Shown: in pieces, positions 35,085 to 43,452 of the stretch
Position numbering within the stretch: position 1 is the stretch's first letter
Layout: every line of letters begins with the position of its first letter
Assembly: GCF_001279775.1 (NCBI RefSeq)
Contig: NZ_LGDG01000052.1
Coordinates: forward strand, 74,992 to 138,991
Source of the DNA: Streptomyces sp. MMG1533
Lineage (GTDB): Bacteria; Actinomycetota; Actinomycetes; Streptomycetales; Streptomycetaceae
DNA: 64,000 bases
Direction of reading: 5' to 3'
Translations under genes and position numbers: made by a program
The notes under the pieces: model-generated
Database searches by the model: none
Told to the model about the DNA's origin: nothing
Seen by the model: only the letters and a program-made list of their open reading frames with translations

Positions 35085-35993
35085 TCACTTCCAACCGTAT
35101 GCGTACGCAGCGACCCAAGTGACGTCGAGCTGTGCGGTGCTGCCTGGAGCGGCCCCGGGTCCCTCCAGGGCGCTTTCGTTCTGCAGCACCCAGGACAATG
35201 GGTGATCCGGTACGTCGCGGGTGTCGTGCCCTGTCTGTCGGCCATCGACGAAGAACCGCACGTTGCCCGGCGTCCACTCCGTGGACACGGTGTGCCACTC
35301 GGTCCAGTCGTCACTGCCCGGGAAGTAGCCTTGCTCGCCGCCGCCGCACGGATGGTGAAAGGCAGTCAGCGAGCCGGTCCATTCGCCTTCTGGATGGTCC
35401 ATCTCGCAGCCACCGCCGTAGTGCAGCCAGGCGGACTTGTATCCGGGTGCCAGTGTCGTCACCTTGATGCGTGCGCTGTACTTGCCGTACTTCATCTGCA
35501 TGACCGCACGAGGCACCAACGCCGCCGCATGCACGGGGCCTCCGTCGCCGGGTCGCCACATCCGTATGGACATCCGCCCGTCGCCGTCCGCCGCGGGACC
35601 GATGCTCACGGTGTCCTCCGGATGGTAGACGCCGACCACGTCCCGGCCCCGGCTGTCGGCGGTGTCAGGCCAACCGGTCGGATATGCCCACCAGTTGTCG
35701 CGGTACTTCCCACTCAGGCCCCCGCAGTAAGCGGCGGATGTGTCGACGTAGTGATCGCAGTCGCTGAACGCGCCCAGCGGCACCCGGTCGCCGTTGAAGT
35801 CCTCCGCAAGGACCTGCCAGAAGGGTCCGCAGTCACCGCGGGGCAGATTCACGCCCGTGGTGTGGCAGGCGTCGGCCGAAGCGGGTGCCCCGTCGGCCCG
35901 GGGAAGCCCCAGGACTGTGGCCACGAGCATCAGGCCCACGGACATCAACAGAACTCGCCTGCTGTGATGGTGCGGCGCTGCGTGTGAACCCAT
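35085..35993 (-). CDS. Secreted GH16-like beta-glucanase
   Basis: A 302-residue secreted protein. ATG 35993 follows GGGAG. The signal peptide is RRVLLMSVGLMLVATVLGLP (about residues 13-32) with cleavage near DGAPASA. The concanavalin-like domain has the GH16 catalytic motif in GCEMDHPEGEW (ExDxxE, nucleophile and acid/base Glu, about 192-202), plus KYSARIKVTTLAPGYKSAWL upstream and WTEWHTVSTEWTPGNVRFFV downstream. The intact motif supports an active endo-glycanase on beta-1,3- or mixed-linked glucans or another polysaccharide. It may act alongside the GH64 enzyme at 9916-11112, but no shared operator was seen. Confidence 0.88.
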   Translation of the reverse strand: MGSHAAPHHHSRRVLLMSVGLMLVATVLGLPRADGAPASADACHTTGVNLPRGDCGPFWQVLAEDFNGDRVPLGAFSDCDHYVDTSAAYCGGLSGKYRDNWWAYPTGWPDTADSRGRDVVGVYHPEDTVSIGPAADGDGRMSIRMWRPGDGGPVHAAALVPRAVMQMKYGKYSARIKVTTLAPGYKSAWLHYGGGCEMDHPEGEWTGSLTAFHHPCGGGEQGYFPGSDDWTEWHTVSTEWTPGNVRFFVDGRQTGHDTRDVPDHPLSWVLQNESALEGPGAAPGSTAQLDVTWVAAYAYGWK

Positions 35994-36314
35994 CCCAAGG
36001 CTCCCTCGAGGTTCAACTGCCGGCCTCGTCTGTGCTCCCCGCACATGGCCCGGGGAACGGACCGGAACCGCGCGGCGGACCTACTCCGCGAAGGAGCATC
36101 CTCGCGCGCGGACCGGTGCGACGCCATCCCCATAACGAGCCGTGAACCGGACGGCGATGCTCCGCCACCGTCGTCGGCCGCCGACCGGCGATGCGGAAGC
36201 CTGGGAGCTCTCACGCCGTAGGGATGGACGCGAACCTCTCGAAACGGTGCACGTCCTGCCGCGGATCAACGTGTCATGGATCAACGTGCCGTGGATCCAC
36301 GAAGGAACCGCGCC
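35994..36314. other. Intergenic region between the GH16 and hypothetical genes
   Basis: 321 bases with no credible gene. A short direct repeat is visible around 36268-36295 (ATCAACGTGTC then ATCAACGTGCC). The left end must hold the GH16 promoter. Confidence 0.45.
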
Positions 36315-36632
36315 TCAGAACTCGCGGTCGATGCCGGTCACGATCGCCGCGCCCAACGGAGCGTCCTCCTCGGCGAAGCCACTGTCCCGCAGGGCGCGGG
36401 AGACCAGGCGCACCGCTTCGGCCTCGGCCCCCGACTGATCACCGGCCTCGACCTCGACCCGGGCGGCGAACATGCCCTCCTCGTCCACCGTGAGCAGACT
36501 CAACTCCTCGCTCTCCCCGAGATCCGTGTTCTTGGGGTCCTGGGGCCGAAGCCTGCGCTCGATGTCCGAGCACACGCCGTCGGGCACTCCTCGGAGGAAC
36601 GTGCCGGGGACGGTGATGACGTACGTGGTCAC
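36315..36632 (-). CDS. Small acidic hypothetical protein
   Basis: A 105-residue protein. GTG 36632 lies six bases after AAAGGAG. The sequence begins TTYVITVPGTFLRGVPDGVC and is acidic in its second half (ARVEVEAGDQSGAEAEAVRL, VSRALRDSGFAEEDAP). Predicted alpha/beta, soluble, no signal. I have the impression of a conserved streptomycete protein but know no function. Confidence 0.65.
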   Translation of the reverse strand: MTTYVITVPGTFLRGVPDGVCSDIERRLRPQDPKNTDLGESEELSLLTVDEEGMFAARVEVEAGDQSGAEAEAVRLVSRALRDSGFAEEDAPLGAAIVTGIDREF

Positions 36633-37317
36633 TGGGACTCCTTTCGAAGGCTGCACTCGCCGGCAGGCCCTCCTGACTCTCGTGCACTCACAAGCGACTC
36701 GCCCTGGATCCGCGTCTTCCCTCTCCGCGGCGGTGAATGCACGGAATCGAAACCGCCGCTGTGATGCGATCCGGCGCAGGTCGGGCCGGCTTCGGCCGAA
36801 GCGTGCAGCGATGGACGTCGGCGCGCAGTGGCTAAACGCGAGGACGGGCGCGAGACGAACTCCCGCAGGAGAAACCCGGTCAGGCGCCTCCCGGTAGCCG
36901 ATACGTCTCAGTGGTGTTCCATGCCTCGGCCCGCGCCCTACTCCGGACCGTGGGGACGCGCCGTGACCGCCCCTGCCACTCAGAAAGCCGCCGGACGGCC
37001 CTCGTTATGGAGGGACGGCGCCTCCGCGCGACTTCGCCCGGGCCGGGACAACGACTGTCGTCGCGTCCCTGCGACCGGGCAGGGGGAGCCGGCAGCCTTC
37101 GGGGTTCGCGTGCCCACCGGCGGCCTCGACCGCCGCAGCAGAACCACAACCGGGCGACGGAATCCTGCGGCACTGCACGCCTGGGACCGGAGTGAAGACG
37201 GCGAACCCGTCAAAACCGGGACCGGCCATCACGTGAGCTGCCAGAATGGCCCGGCCGTGACCATAACGGGGGCGCGGTGGAGGGGGTTCGTGTGCCCGCA
37301 GAACATGGGACTGAGCG
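36633..37317. other. Long gene-free stretch upstream of a Ser/Thr kinase gene
   Basis: 685 bases in which all open frames look non-coding and none resembles a known protein. The last part must include the kinase promoter. No repeat or palindrome stood out. Confidence 0.45.
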
Positions 37318-38946
37318 ATGAAGCCATTGCGGGCGGGTGACCCGTCGGCGCTGGGCGGGTTCCGGCTGATGGGTCGGCTGGGTTCCGGCGGAATGGGCCA
37401 GGTGTTCCTGGCCCGGGCCGAGGACGGGCGGGCCGTCGCCGTGAAGCTGATCCATCCGCATCTGGCGGAGGAGCCCGAGTTCCGCCGCCGCTTCCGCCGC
37501 GAGGTCGCTGCCGTACGACGAGTCTCGGGCGCCGGGACGGCGCCGGTGCTGGACTCCGACACGGAGGGCGAAACCCCTTGGTTCGCGACCGAGTTCGTGC
37601 CCGGCCCGCCCCTGCACCGGGTCGTGGACGAATGGTCCGGGCCCCTGCCGGCGGACTCGGTGTGGCACCTGGCCCGGGGCCTCGCCGCCACCCTGTCGGC
37701 GATCCACGGCCTCGGCGTTCTGCATCGGGACCTCAAACCCTCCAACGTACTCATCACCCTGGACGGCCCCCGGGTCATCGACTTCGGGATCGCGCGGGCC
37801 ACCGACTCCAGCGTGGCCACCCGCACGGGCGCGATCATCGGATCGCCGGGGTTCATGTCGCCCGAGCAGGTGCGCGGAGAACACGTCGGAGAAAAGAGCG
37901 ACGTCTTCGGCCTCGGCGCCGTCCTGGTCTACGCCGCCACCGGCCGCAGCCCGTTCGAGTGGAGCGACGACGACGCCCCGCACGTGGTGCTGATGCGGGT
38001 GATCAGCGAACCGCCCCGGCTGGACGGCCTGGACGGCCCTCTGCGCGGCCTTGTCGAGCGCTGCCTTGACCGCGACCCTGCGAACCGGCCCTCGACGCAG
38101 GAGATCGAGGCCGAGACGACCCGCGTCCTCGGCCCTGGCGCCCCGGACGTCTGGCTGCCGCCGACGCTCACCGCCCGGCTGGGACAGGAAGCGGCGCGGC
38201 TACTCACCCTCGAAGGGCCGGTGCCCACCCAGGTGGACGGCGGCCCGGGCCTGCACCACGCGCCCACCGTCACCGGCGCCGGACCGCTCCGACCCCATGC
38301 GACCACCGTCCCGCAGCCAGTCGGGACACCACCTGCGCCGCGCCGTCCGGTGGCCAGGATGCAGCTGCTGGCCGGACTGGGCACCGCCCTGGCCGCGGTG
38401 CTGGCCGTGACCCTCGCCCTGGTCCTGCGCGACGGCGCCGGTGACAAGGCCGACGCGGCCGCCGTGCCGCAGCTGTCGAGCACGGCCGCCGCCGACGACC
38501 GTTCGCCCACGGACACACCCACTCCGTCCGAGGAAACCCGGCCGAGCACCTCGAAGACACCGACACCGACGCCGAAAGCGTCCTCGGCCGAGGCCCAGCA
38601 GTTCGACTTCGTCGGCACTTGGCGGGGCACCGTGAACCAGGGCGACGGGGCCAGCGTCTACGACGTCCGGATCCGCTACACCGGAGGGAAGGCCGGAGAG
38701 CGGGTCGCCGAGGTGGACTACCCGCAGCTCTCCTGCGGCGGGTATTGGACCCTGCGCCACCGCACGGCATATCGCGTGGACGCCCTCGAACACATCACCT
38801 ACGGCACCGGGGGCTGCCTCGACGAGGTGGAGATCTCGCTGACCAGCCTGGACACCGACACTGTCCGCTACTCCTTCGACGACTCCGACGGGGGCCTCTT
38901 CAGTTCCTCCGACCTGGTGGGGGAGGGCGAGTTGAAACGTGAGTAG
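37318..38946 (+). CDS. Transmembrane Ser/Thr protein kinase (PknB-like catalytic domain)
   Basis: A 542-residue kinase. The cytoplasmic domain (about 12-280) has the Gly-rich loop GRLGSGGMGQVFLA (about 19-32), Lys in VAVKLIHPH (about 43), the catalytic loop HRDLKPSNVL (about 137-146), DFGIARA (about 157-163) and the activation segment GSPGFMSPEQ. One transmembrane helix lies near 350-370 (LLAGLGTALAAVLAVTLALV). A Thr/Pro/Ser-rich stalk is followed by an extracellular domain (about 425-542: FDFVGTWRGTVNQGDGASVY, then LSCGGYWTLRHR) with a Cys pair. This is not a PASTA domain, so the signal sensed is unknown. It stands alone. Confidence 0.94.
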   Translation: MKPLRAGDPSALGGFRLMGRLGSGGMGQVFLARAEDGRAVAVKLIHPHLAEEPEFRRRFRREVAAVRRVSGAGTAPVLDSDTEGETPWFATEFVPGPPLHRVVDEWSGPLPADSVWHLARGLAATLSAIHGLGVLHRDLKPSNVLITLDGPRVIDFGIARATDSSVATRTGAIIGSPGFMSPEQVRGEHVGEKSDVFGLGAVLVYAATGRSPFEWSDDDAPHVVLMRVISEPPRLDGLDGPLRGLVERCLDRDPANRPSTQEIEAETTRVLGPGAPDVWLPPTLTARLGQEAARLLTLEGPVPTQVDGGPGLHHAPTVTGAGPLRPHATTVPQPVGTPPAPRRPVARMQLLAGLGTALAAVLAVTLALVLRDGAGDKADAAAVPQLSSTAAADDRSPTDTPTPSEETRPSTSKTPTPTPKASSAEAQQFDFVGTWRGTVNQGDGASVYDVRIRYTGGKAGERVAEVDYPQLSCGGYWTLRHRTAYRVDALEHITYGTGGCLDEVEISLTSLDTDTVRYSFDDSDGGLFSSSDLVGEGELKRE

Positions 38947-39319
38947 GGCAGAGGGGACTGGACGGCGGCCGTCGGCGCACTGATCACGTCCGTATCGTGC
39001 GGGTTCGCCGAGCACCGCCGAGGGGCCCGCGTCCCGCACCAGGCAGTGACGGCGCCCTGGGGGACCGGATGTTGCTCGGGACGGTCTCGCAATCGTCGCC
39101 GACGTGACTGCGTCCGGTCCGACCACCGTGCGCGTCCGCCGCGATGCCTGCCCGGCGGCGATCGCGTGCGCGATGTCGGCGTCACGGATTCGGCGACGTG
39201 CGGGGCGGAAGAGCCTTCGGTGGTCCCGAATGACGGATTGGGGGCTGCGAGGGATGGGCAGTGAGCTTGACGGTGTGTGACATGAGCATGCCTACCTCAC
39301 CCCCCACAGGAGGTCGACC
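38947..39319. other. Intergenic region between kinase and snapalysin genes
   Basis: 373 bases with no convincing gene. The snapalysin ribosome site AGGAGG is at its right end. Unlike in the classical snpA locus no LysR gene is found here. Confidence 0.45.
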
Positions 39320-39883
39320 ATGTACCGGCGCACGTTCGTCCATGGTTTCACTGCTGCCGTCACGGTGGCTCTCACCCTGGCCGGTGGCCAGGCGTACGCG
39401 GCTGCTCCGGGCTCCGGCGATCAGCTGCTTGCAGCCCGCGTCGTCACCTATGACGCCGGCGCGTCGGCGGAGTTCAAGACCGCAGTCGATCGGGGCGCGG
39501 CGATCTGGAACGAGAGCGTGGACGCCGTCGAGCTGCGCCCGGCGGCCGCCGGGCAGCGCGCCAACATCCGGATCCTCGCCGACGACGGGTGGCCCCGGGC
39601 GCTGACCACCTCGCTCGGCAACGGAACGGTCTACATCGGACGACAGGCCGTCAACGAGGGCTACGACACGGTCCGGATCTCGGCGCACGAACTCGGCCAC
39701 ATCCTCGGCCTGCCGGACCGCAAACCCGGGCCCTGCACCAGCCTGATGTCGGGCTCCAGCGCCGGCGTCTCGTGCACGAACCCGTACCCGGACGCGGCCG
39801 AGAAGGCGGAGGTCGAGGGCAACTTCGGTGCTGCGCTTGCCCGCCCGGCACCGGCTGCCCGCAGCGTGGTGATCGTGGACTGA
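39320..39883 (+). CDS. snpA: Snapalysin, secreted small zinc metalloprotease (M7)
   Basis: A 187-residue secreted protease. ATG 39320 follows AGGAGGTCGACC. The signal peptide (RRTFVHGFTAAVTVALTLAG) is cleaved near AYAAAP. The zinc-binding motif SAHELGHILGLPD (about 122-134) is the extended HExxHxxGxxD that defines M7, and CTSLMSGSSAG supplies the Met-turn and one of the two disulphide cysteines. Snapalysins are about 220-residue preproteins, so the propeptide here is short. A terminator-like hairpin follows directly. The usual divergent LysR activator (snpR) is missing. Confidence 0.92.
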   Translation: MYRRTFVHGFTAAVTVALTLAGGQAYAAAPGSGDQLLAARVVTYDAGASAEFKTAVDRGAAIWNESVDAVELRPAAAGQRANIRILADDGWPRALTTSLGNGTVYIGRQAVNEGYDTVRISAHELGHILGLPDRKPGPCTSLMSGSSAGVSCTNPYPDAAEKAEVEGNFGAALARPAPAARSVVIVD

Positions 39884-39889
39884 TCCACG

Positions 39890-39924
39890 GGCGTGCGCGG
39901 GGACGTCCCGTCGCCGCGCACGCC
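39890..39924 (+). terminator. Terminator-like hairpin after the snapalysin gene
   Basis: GGCGTGCGCGG (39890-39900) pairs perfectly with CCGCGCACGCC (39914-39924) over a 13-base loop, starting six bases after the stop codon. No U-tract, as is usual in this GC-rich group. Confidence 0.7.
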
Positions 39925-40050
39925 GGTCAGCCGGCTGCGGGTTGCTGCCGAAGACGCGGGCAGGAGTCGCGTTGTCGTCCGGATCGCCCGCGAGCGATCG
40001 GGCCGCTTTCGCCGGGGCGTCGATCGGGCCAACTCCTGCTATGGCGTGCC

Positions 40051-40085
40051 GGTGGCCGGTGGCCGGTGGCCGGTGGCCGGTGGTC
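40051..40085. repeat. Tandem 7-bp repeat (GGTGGCC)5
   Basis: Four perfect copies and one copy with a single change, directly adjacent, in the gap between snapalysin and the symporter gene. Likely replication slippage; no function is apparent. Confidence 0.8.
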
Positions 40086-40143
40086 GGTGTGTGGACGCCG
40101 GCCGTCGTGAGGGCGGTGGCCGGCCCCGGCGCCCGTACGCCGT

Positions 40144-41103
40144 TCATCGCGCCCGGCGGGACAGCCAGGCGGCGGCCAGGGCACCGGAGATGTTGTGCCA
40201 GACGGAGAAGACCGCGGCCGGCAGGGCGGCCAGCGGACTGAAGTGAGCGGTGGCCAGCGAGGCCGCGAGCCCGGAGTTCTGCATGCCGACTTCGAAGGCC
40301 ATGGCACGGCTCCCCGGCTCGCCCAGCCGGGCGATCCGTCCCGCGCCGTACCCCAGGGCCAGGCCGAGGCCGTTGTGCAGCACGACGGCGACGAAGACCA
40401 GCAGGGCCGCCGACTTGATGGCATCGGCGCTGCCCGCGACGACCACGGTCACGATCACGCCGATGGTCAGGGCGGACAGCCAGGGCAGCACCGGCAGGGC
40501 CCGCTCCATGTGGCGGGCCGCCAGGAGCCGCACGACGAGGCCCGCGAGCACCGGCACCAGCACCGTCTTGAGAATGCCGGTGACCATGGAGCCGGCGTCG
40601 ACCGGCAGGTACTCGCCCGCCAGCAGCAGCGTCAGGGTCGGGGTGACCAGTGGGGCCACGAGTGTGGAGACGGTGGCCACGGAGACGGACAGTGCCACAT
40701 CGCCGCGCGCCAGATAGGTCACCACGTTGGAAGCGGTGCCGCTGGGGGCGCAGCCGACGAGGATCACGCCCGCTGCGAGCTGCGGCGGGAGTTGGAGCAG
40801 GTGGGCGATGGCCCAGCCGAGCCCCGGCATGATGACGTAATGCGCGACCAGCCCGAGGGCCACCGCCCAGGGCCGCTTGGCGACACCGCGGAAGTCCTGA
40901 GGGGTCATGGTGACGCCCATGCAGAACATCACCACGCCCAGCAGGTACGGCACCGCCTCGCCCCAGCCGGTGAAGCTCCCCGGGAGCAGAAGTCCTACGG
41001 CACCGGCCACGAGAACGAGGATCGGGAAGACGGTGACAGCGCGTCGTGCGGAGCGATCGCCGACGGCGTCGCGGACGTGGTGTTCGGACTGTTCGGTACT
41101 CAC
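40144..41103 (-). CDS. Bile acid:sodium symporter (SBF/ASBT-like) family transporter
   Basis: A 319-residue protein with about nine to ten transmembrane helices. Family landmarks: VVMFCMGVTMTPQDFR (about 57-72), GVILVGCAPSGTASNVVTYL (about 113-132, the Na+/substrate crossover) and EVGMQNSGLAASLAT (about 272-286, second crossover). The cytoplasmic N-terminus is variable. GTG 41103 is the likely start, though its ribosome site is poor. The substrate may be an organic anion such as a ketoacid; in prokaryotes some members carry pantoate or taurocholate. Divergent from the kinase at 41332. Confidence 0.9.
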   Translation of the reverse strand: MSTEQSEHHVRDAVGDRSARRAVTVFPILVLVAGAVGLLLPGSFTGWGEAVPYLLGVVMFCMGVTMTPQDFRGVAKRPWAVALGLVAHYVIMPGLGWAIAHLLQLPPQLAAGVILVGCAPSGTASNVVTYLARGDVALSVSVATVSTLVAPLVTPTLTLLLAGEYLPVDAGSMVTGILKTVLVPVLAGLVVRLLAARHMERALPVLPWLSALTIGVIVTVVVAGSADAIKSAALLVFVAVVLHNGLGLALGYGAGRIARLGEPGSRAMAFEVGMQNSGLAASLATAHFSPLAALPAAVFSVWHNISGALAAAWLSRRAR

Positions 41104-41331
41104 CGTGCGAGACAACGCCCTGTCAGGGGCATGACGCAAAGGCGTCTCGCGATGTGATCCACAAACAGCGCGCGACACGGCCCTTCACACCATCGAACCT
41201 GCTCCGCAAGGGAGTTGACCACCCGTCGGCCGCGAACTGTGGCATGGTCGCCGACCCGCGGCCGGTACGCCTGGCCCGGGCCCGTCCGGGGGCTGCGAAC
41301 GGTGTCGGTGGCGACAACTAAGCTCCCGCAC

Positions 41332-43110
41332 ATGAGTGAGGCAGACAGAGGCGCCGGGAGACGAGTCGTCGACGGGCGCTTCGAGTTGGAGGCCCGCCTC
41401 GGTGGCGGTGGGATGGGGACGGTCTGGCGGGCCCGGGACCTGGTGCTGCACCGGTTGGTGGCCGTCAAGGAGGTCCGTCCGCCCGACCGGGACCTCGCCG
41501 AATACGATCCCGACAGCGCGCGGATGCTGCGTGAGCGAGTGCTGCGCGAGGCCAGGGCGCTGGCCCGGATCGACCATCCGAATGTCGTCACCATTCACCA
41601 CATAGTCGACGGTGGCGACGGCACCTACCCATGGATCGTGATGGAGTTGGTCGGCGGCGGCTCGTTGGCCGACCGGCTGGCCCAGGGGCCGATGCCGCCG
41701 GCCGAGGCGGCGCGGATCGGCCGGGGGGTGCTGTCAGCGCTCGTCGCCGCGCACGACGCCGGGATCCAGCACCGGGACGTCAAGCCCGCCAATGTCCTGC
41801 TGCGGCCCGACAAGCGCCCCGTCCTCACCGACTTCGGCATTGCCGCGATCCGCGAGACCACCAGCCTCACCGCCACCGGGTCCATCATCGGTACGCCCGA
41901 CTTCATGGCACCGGAGCGCATTTCGGGGCACGAGGGCGGATCCGCCTCCGACCTCTGGTCGCTGGCGATGATGTTGTACGCCGCTGTGGAGGGCCACCAC
42001 CCACTGCGCCGGGGCACCACCCTGGCCACCCTCGCCGCGGTCCTCCACGACGACGTGCCGCCGCCCGTGCGGGCCGGTGCCCTGCGCGACGTCCTGATGA
42101 GCGTGCTCGTGCGGGACCCGTCGGCGCGGCCGTCCGCCGCCGCGCTGGACCGAATGCTCGCCGAGGTCGAGGCCGATGTCGGGTCGGCTCGTCCGGTGGC
42201 CGGGCGCGACGAGCCCACCTCGTACCCGTTGGGCGCGCCGTCCGCCTCCCCGTTCGCTTCACTTCCGGGGGTCACTGCCGCGCCGGACATGTTCGCACCG
42301 ACCGATGCCTCTGCGCCGCCGGTCGTTCTCTCCGGCACCGACATTCCCGATCCGACCAGTGCGGCTGCCCCGGCCGGGTTCGGGCTGCCGCCGATCAACC
42401 CCGGGCCGAGGCAGGCCATGCCTCAGCCGGCGACCGCGCCCGTGCGCGCCGAACGCCGACGCCCGCCCGGCCTCACCGTCCTGCTGAGCGTCTCGGGGAT
42501 CTCGCTCGCCGGCACCCTGGTCCTACTGGGGTGGCTCCTGCCTTTCAGGGGTGACTCGGACGCGGGGGCCTCGTCCTCCACGTCGGCCCCGGAAACGACC
42601 ATCCCGCCGACCACCGCTGCCCCGGCCGCCCAGCAGTCACAGGAGGCGGAGACCACGGACATGCTCACCCCGGACAGCATCCGCACCGCCATCAAGGCCT
42701 TCAAGGAAGAGACCGGCCGGGACATGTTCGGCGACTTCACCGTCTACACGGACTACGTGTCGGCCCAGCTGATGGTCAACGGCAGCAACAGTAAGTACGA
42801 CTACTACACCTATCGCCCCGGGGAGGGCGTGAAGAAGGGCATCATCGCGGGTTCCCTGGCCGGCGGCGAGCAGCCCGTCAGTCTTGACGGCTTCAACTGG
42901 GACAAGGTCCCGGCGCTCCTGAAAGAAGCGGAGAAGAAGCTCAACGTCGATGTTCCGGAATCCCGTTACCTGATGGTGAGACAGCCCAACGACGTCTTCG
43001 ACACCCCGGCCGGAATGGCTGTCTACCTTACGAACAAATACAGCCAGGCCGGCTACCTGGAAGCCGACACCGACGGCAAGGTGACCCGGGTGTCGCCCGC
43101 CGACGACTGA
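41332..43110 (+). CDS. Transmembrane Ser/Thr protein kinase
   Basis: A 592-residue kinase. Catalytic domain about 14-280: Gly loop ARLGGGGMGTVWRARD, VAVKEV (Lys about 45), catalytic HRDVKPANVL (about 147-156), TDFGIAAI, and activation segment IGTPDFMAPE. A disordered Pro/Ala/Thr-rich linker (about 285-380) precedes a single transmembrane helix (LTVLLSVSGISLAGTLVLLG, about 382-403). The extracellular part (about 440-592) contains FGDFTVYTDYVSAQLMV and NGSNSKYDYYTYRPGEGVKK and has no PASTA repeats. ATG 41332 has no ribosome site; TAAGCT upstream may be the -10 of a leaderless transcript. Not similar outside the kinase domain to the one at 37318. Confidence 0.93.
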   Translation: MSEADRGAGRRVVDGRFELEARLGGGGMGTVWRARDLVLHRLVAVKEVRPPDRDLAEYDPDSARMLRERVLREARALARIDHPNVVTIHHIVDGGDGTYPWIVMELVGGGSLADRLAQGPMPPAEAARIGRGVLSALVAAHDAGIQHRDVKPANVLLRPDKRPVLTDFGIAAIRETTSLTATGSIIGTPDFMAPERISGHEGGSASDLWSLAMMLYAAVEGHHPLRRGTTLATLAAVLHDDVPPPVRAGALRDVLMSVLVRDPSARPSAAALDRMLAEVEADVGSARPVAGRDEPTSYPLGAPSASPFASLPGVTAAPDMFAPTDASAPPVVLSGTDIPDPTSAAAPAGFGLPPINPGPRQAMPQPATAPVRAERRRPPGLTVLLSVSGISLAGTLVLLGWLLPFRGDSDAGASSSTSAPETTIPPTTAAPAAQQSQEAETTDMLTPDSIRTAIKAFKEETGRDMFGDFTVYTDYVSAQLMVNGSNSKYDYYTYRPGEGVKKGIIAGSLAGGEQPVSLDGFNWDKVPALLKEAEKKLNVDVPESRYLMVRQPNDVFDTPAGMAVYLTNKYSQAGYLEADTDGKVTRVSPADD

Positions 43111-43119
43111 CCGCCCACG

Positions 43120-43389
43120 TCAGGTGAAGACGATGGTGTGGTTGCCATGGCGGATCACCCCGTCCTCGGCGTGCCACTGCACCGCTCGGGAGAGCACGGC
43201 CCGTTCCACGTCCGCACCGCGGCGCTGCAGGTCGGCCGAGGTGTCGGCGTGGGTGACATGCACGCCGACCTGCTCGATGAGGTTCCCGGAGAGAATCTGC
43301 ATGTAGCGGGCTAGGACCACGAAGCCGACGTTGCCCTTGAGCAGTCGCAGGTGCTCCGCTTCCGCGGCGGACTTGTCCTGGCCCGCCGA
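43120..43389 (-). pseudogene. purU: Remnant of formyltetrahydrofolate deformylase with an internal deletion
   Basis: The minus strand reads QDKSAAEAEHLRLLKGNVGF, VVLARYMQILS, GNLIEQVGVHVTHADTS, RRGADVERAVLSRAVQWHAE, GVIRHGNHTIVF, stop. This is PurU missing its N-terminal ACT domain, the start of the formyltransferase core, and the central segment holding the catalytic HHSFLP and Asp regions, between QILS and GNLIEQVG. The frame has stayed open across the deletion, so a short peptide could still be read, but the enzyme cannot work. The 5' end runs into a 12-bp repeat array. Confidence 0.85.
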
Positions 43390-43404
43390 CGACAGATGGC
43401 TCCG

Positions 43405-43452
43405 CCCGGTGCTCGGCCCGGTGCTCGGTCCGGTGGGTGGCCCGGTGCTCGG
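43405..43452. repeat. Four tandem 12-bp repeats (CCCGGTGCTCGG)
   Basis: Units at 43405, 43417, 43429 and 43441; three are identical and the third is diverged (TCCGGTGGGTGG). They lie exactly between the truncated 5' end of the purU remnant and the stop codon of the dehydrogenase gene, suggesting slippage or recombination at the deletion junction. Confidence 0.85.

Noticed and set aside
36633..37317. Long open frames on both strands before the kinase gene
   Set aside because: Several overlap each other without coding bias, as expected in high-GC DNA with few stops.
40051..40085. Tandem repeat as a CRISPR or integron site
   Set aside because: Seven-base unit with no spacers and no associated genes; simple slippage repeat.
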